This document shows positions 61,303-64,000 of a stretch of DNA of 64,000 nt, one piece after another. The number at the start of each line of letters is the position of its first letter. The stretch's first letter is position 1. The position numbers were made by a program, and so were the translations under genes. Source of the DNA: Liquorilactobacillus nagelii DSM 13675 (GTDB lineage: Bacteria > Bacillota > Bacilli > Lactobacillales > Lactobacillaceae). The stretch is from positions 930,001 through 994,000 of the forward strand of contig NZ_CP049304.1 in NCBI RefSeq assembly GCF_019444005.1, read 5' to 3'. The notes under the pieces were generated by a model. The model searched no databases. It had not been told where the DNA came from and saw only the letters and a program-made list of their open reading frames with translations.

Positions 61303-61500
61303 TGAGAAAACGTTTTTTCACCACAGGCATATAATAACAGATGCTTCTCAGTTGTCAATAGCCATTAAAACAGTATTTGAAGTTATTATCATGTAAGCCT
61401 GCGATTTCAAGCGTATAAAATGACACTCAAAAAAATCAAAAAAACATCTTGACTAAATTTTAAAATGTGTTAATTTAATAATTGAGAAAACGTTTTACCA
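61303..61500. promoter_or_regulatory. Divergent control region with two matching LacI operators
   Basis: TGAGAAAACGTTTTTTCA (61303-61320) and TGAGAAAACGTTTTACCA (61483-61500) share the core TGAGAAAACGTTTT. For the minus-strand operon TTGACA (61358-61353) and TTATAT (61334-61329) are 18 bp apart, and the first operator is just downstream. For the plus-strand PTS gene TTGACT (61449-61454) is a plausible -35 with a poor -10 near 61471-61476, and the second operator covers the start. One LacI repressor would control both directions. Confidence 0.75.
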
Positions 61501-61527
61501 CGAATTTTTTTTGAAAGGATGAAAAAA

Positions 61528-63393
61528 ATGAACTCAAATAATCTTGGGAAAAAAATCTTAAGTTTAGTCGGTGGTGAAAATAATATTGTGAGCATAACTC
61601 ACTGCGTACTCGTTTAAGAATGCGTTTAAGTGATACAAATCTAGCTTCAAAAAATAAAGAGGAAATTGAAGACCTCAATGGCGTTATAAGTGTTGTTGAG
61701 AAAGCGGGTCAATTCCAAGTTGTAATTGGTCCGAACGTTCCTACTATTTATGACGAATTAATTGATAACACATCTTTAAATAAACAAGAAGAAGATAAAA
61801 ATGTCTCTGACAACACAAATTGGTTTCTAAAAGTTATGGATGTCGTAGCTGGAATATTCACTCCGTTATTGCCTCTTTTAGCTGGGTCTGGTGTTTTTAG
61901 AGGTTTAGTTTTATTAGCAACTCAATTTAAATGGTTGTCGACAACTTCAGATACGTATTATATATTAACCGTCGCTTCAACCGCTGTCTTTTATTTTCTT
62001 CCAATTCTATTAGCAATTACATCAGCTGAAAAATTCAAGGTTAACAAGTATGTCGCAGCTGCAATTATGGGCTCTTTAATTATGCCAGAATTTACTAATA
62101 TGATGGGGAGCCATGGAAATGGTGTTATAGCCCATTTCTTCGGAATACCGATCGTTTTAATGACGTATACTTCAACCGTTATTCCGGCAATTTTAGCTAT
62201 TTGGTGTTTATCATATTTAGAAAAGTATTTAAGAAAATGGATTCCTGAAAGTCTACAATTATTATTTGTTCCTTTGATTTCTTTGTTCTTGATGGTTCCA
62301 TTAACAGCTGGAATATTCGGGCCATTTGGAGTATATATCGGTGAAGGAATTTCGAACATTATTAATTGGCTGATAAATTCTAACGGTTGGATTGCTGGAG
62401 CATTTATTGGTGGAATTTGGAACATTTTTTGTGATTTTCGGTCTACAATGGGCAGTAAATCCAGTAATGATCAACAACATTAGCCGGCTTGGATTTGACT
62501 ATATTGTGCCATTAACAGCCGCAGCAAATTTTGGAATGGCTGGTGCTACTTTAGGGACTTTCTTGAGAACACATGACAAAAAAATGAAAGCTTATTCAAT
62601 GTCGGCTCTTTTGTCAATCCTTTTTGCCGGCATAACAGAACCTTCAATTTATGGAGTTGGCATTCGCTATAAGCGGCCTTTAATTGGAGCTGTTGTCGGT
62701 GGTGCCATTGGTGGTGCCTTTATTGGTGGACTTCATGTTAAAGCTTTTGCTTTCGTCTTTGGTGGATTAACAACACTACCAGCGTTTGTAGGTAGCACTT
62801 TTATCTATTACGTAATTGGATTAGCAATTTGTTTTATTGTCGGATGTATTGTTACATTAATTATTGGTATTAATGAAAAAGAAGCTGAAAAAAAAGAAGT
62901 TGTTAAAAACATTTCAAATGGAAATATCAAAACTATTGACAATGAGACAATTTCTCAACCGATTGATGGAATTGTTGATGATATTGCAACAGCTACAGAT
63001 CCTGCATTTTCGTCTGGATCTATGGGTGAAGGAATGGTAATACAACCTAGTGATGGAAACGTCTATGCTCCATTTGATGGAAATGTTACAATGCTTTTTA
63101 AAACAGGACATGCAATTGGAATTACTTCGAACAAAGGAACTGAAATAATGATCCATATTGGCATTGACACCGTTAAGTTGAATGGAAATGGATTCAAAAG
63201 TTTCGTTAAGCAAGGAGATAGTGTAACTAAAGGACAAAAATTAATTTCGTTTGATTTGGAAGCAATAAAAAATAAAGGTTATGATTTGTCAACGTTTGTC
63301 ATAATAACTAATACTGACAACTATAAGGAAGTTCAACTATTAGATACTAATATGCACAAACACGGAGAAAACATTCTCTCAGTAAATGTTTAA
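61528..63393 (+). pseudogene. PTS beta-glucoside-family EIIBCA, two compensating frameshifts (possible allose transporter)
   Basis: The combined frames encode one ~621-residue EIIBCA protein. EIIB: ILSLVGGENNIVSITHC with Cys26. The frame is then lost after one missing base (61606-61607), resuming at LRMRLSDTNLASKNKEEIED. EIIC: FTPLLPLLAGSGVFRGLVLL, AGFHxx-like membrane helices, and after one extra T in the T6 run at 62425-62430, FGLQWAVNPVMINNISRLGF and GITEPSIYGVGIRYKRPLIG. EIIA: DGNVTMLFKTGHAIGITSNK, IMIHIGIDTVKLNGNGF (active His). Net length is a multiple of three, so the gene is either freshly inactivated or affected by sequencing error. TTGAAAGGA precedes the ATG. Confidence 0.83.
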
Positions 63394-63469
63394 CTCATGA
63401 CAACTGAGTTTTTATAAACGTACTCTTTATTTATGAAGTACAACATAAAAGTAGATATTTTATGCTAAT

Positions 63470-63513
63470 AAGGTCTGCTCTCGATCACCAGTCGAGAACG
63501 GGCCTTGTATTTT
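63470..63513 (+). terminator. Terminator of the EIIBCA gene
   Basis: AAGGtC-tgc-TCTCGA pairs with TCGAGA-acg-GgCCTT, followed by TGTATTTTTTT. Confidence 0.8.
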
Positions 63514-63644
63514 TTTAAGTGCTAATTAAACTGGCAAAACACATTGATTCATACACATATTTTCATGGGAATCCATAACCTCTTTCTTCATAGTTTTACG
63601 ATGGCCAATTAGCTGCCATAAAATAAGCATTCATAGTATGTACA

Positions 63645-63695
63645 ATAGCTATCTAATAAGTATACGTCGTACCCATTTCATGTTATTATAGCTAT
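63645..63695. repeat. Paired palindromes upstream of the DinJ antitoxin
   Basis: The palindrome ATAGCTAT occurs twice, at 63645-63652 and 63688-63695, 43 bp apart. The second lies directly in front of the ribosome binding site. It is a candidate operator for autorepression by the antitoxin or toxin-antitoxin complex. Confidence 0.45.
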
Positions 63696-63707
63696 GAGGT
63701 GAGAATC

Positions 63708-63986
63708 ATGTTAGATACGGATGAAAAAAAAGTTTCAATTTCTGTCAAAACTAGTCCAGCAGATAAAAAAAAAGCTGCTGAAATCTTTGATAGTTTAGGT
63801 CTCAATCTTTCAACGGCAATTAATATTTTTATTAAAAAAAGTATTGCTGAAGGTGGCTTACCATTTGAGGTTAAGGATCCATTTTATAGTGAAGCCAATC
63901 AGGCAGAACTTAATCGCCGTTTCAAAAAAATAACTAACAGTCAGAATGTTCATCCCCATCAACTTTTGGACAATGAGGAACAATAA
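63708..63986 (+). CDS. DinJ/RelB-family antitoxin
   Basis: 92 residues from ATG 63708, with GAGGTGAGA upstream. The N-terminal VSISVKTSPADKKKAAEIFD followed by SLGLNLSTAINIFIKKSIAE is the ribbon-helix-helix DNA-binding domain of RelB/DinJ antitoxins, and the acidic-polar tail (HPHQLLDNEEQ) would wrap the toxin. It represses its operon and neutralises a RelE/YafQ-type mRNase, whose gene appears to begin 3 bp downstream at the window edge. A decayed copy of its 3' half lies at 48922-49047. Confidence 0.9.
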   Translation: MLDTDEKKVSISVKTSPADKKKAAEIFDSLGLNLSTAINIFIKKSIAEGGLPFEVKDPFYSEANQAELNRRFKKITNSQNVHPHQLLDNEEQ

Positions 63987-63989
63987 AGT

Positions 63990-64000
63990 ATGTCAATTGA
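63990..64000 (+). CDS. Start of the probable RelE/YafQ toxin gene, cut by the window edge
   Basis: ATG at 63990 lies 3 bp after the antitoxin stop, with GAGGAA upstream. Only three codons are visible (Met-Ser-Ile). The assignment as toxin rests entirely on position after a DinJ-type antitoxin. Confidence 0.45.

Overview
The window looks like chromosomal DNA of a low-GC Firmicute, most likely a plant- or fermentation-associated member of the Lactobacillaceae. The reasons are the AT-rich base composition, strong AGGAGG-type ribosome binding sites, frequent TTG/GTG starts, several PTS transporters, candidate CcpA (cre) boxes in front of sugar operons, IS3 and ISLre2 elements, a short holin-like type I toxin and HigA/DinJ antitoxins. 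The genus cannot be fixed from the sequence alone. No rRNA, tRNA, CRISPR array or prophage was seen.

Layout. 1-1.3 kb: end of a membrane protein, a solo IS end and an unknown basic-tailed protein. 1.3-5.3 kb: ribose module (rbsK-rbsD-FucP-type permease, with divergent rbsR). 5.3-6.1 kb: chimeric IS debris. 6.2-11.7 kb: ABC importer followed by two phosphatases. 12-15.8 kb: sucrose module (LacY-type permease, GH32 hydrolase, LacI repressor). 16-19.5 kb: McrBC-type restriction system with mcrB split in two. 19.7-23.4 kb: SWIM/SNF2 helicase. 24-27.3 kb: LysR regulator, NmrA-like oxidoreductase and a frameshifted drug exporter. 27.6-31 kb: GntR plus mannose-family PTS. 31.3-34 kb: ABC exporter with LytTR and DUF3021 partners. 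34.3-38 kb: pectate lyase, beta-lactamase-fold hydrolase and dipeptide epimerase. 38.1-41.1 kb: mosaic island with a GC-rich plasmid-like block, a type I toxin with a predicted antisense RNA, a truncated ISLre2 and a decayed IS3 element. 41.3-47.8 kb: PotABCD-like importer, adenine deaminase and nucleoside hydrolase. 48-49.5 kb: toxin-antitoxin graveyard. 49.7-58.2 kb: seven-gene alpha-mannoside operon. 58.3-58.9 kb: IS3 remnant. 59-63.4 kb: probable D-allose operon and divergent PTS. 63.7-64 kb: DinJ antitoxin and the start of its toxin.

How the genes work together. Most of the window is accessory carbohydrate catabolism feeding fructose-6-phosphate or the pentose phosphate pool: ribose (permease, pyranase, kinase), sucrose (import, then hydrolysis), alpha-mannosides (PTS, GH38 mannosidase, ManA) and probably allose (PTS, RpiB-type isomerase, epimerase). 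Each has its own regulator, and palindromic operators and cre-like boxes lie beside the promoters. The potABCD-ade-rih operon links an importer to purine salvage.

Decay. Several genes are broken by single-base shifts: the DHA2-family exporter, HigB and the EIIBCA PTS. Three of these shifts lie in homopolymer runs, so sequencing error must be excluded before calling them pseudogenes. The clearest small system is the type I toxin with convergent antisense RNA at 38.86-39.19 kb, for which promoters, both terminators and a 5'/3' mRNA pairing can be read directly.
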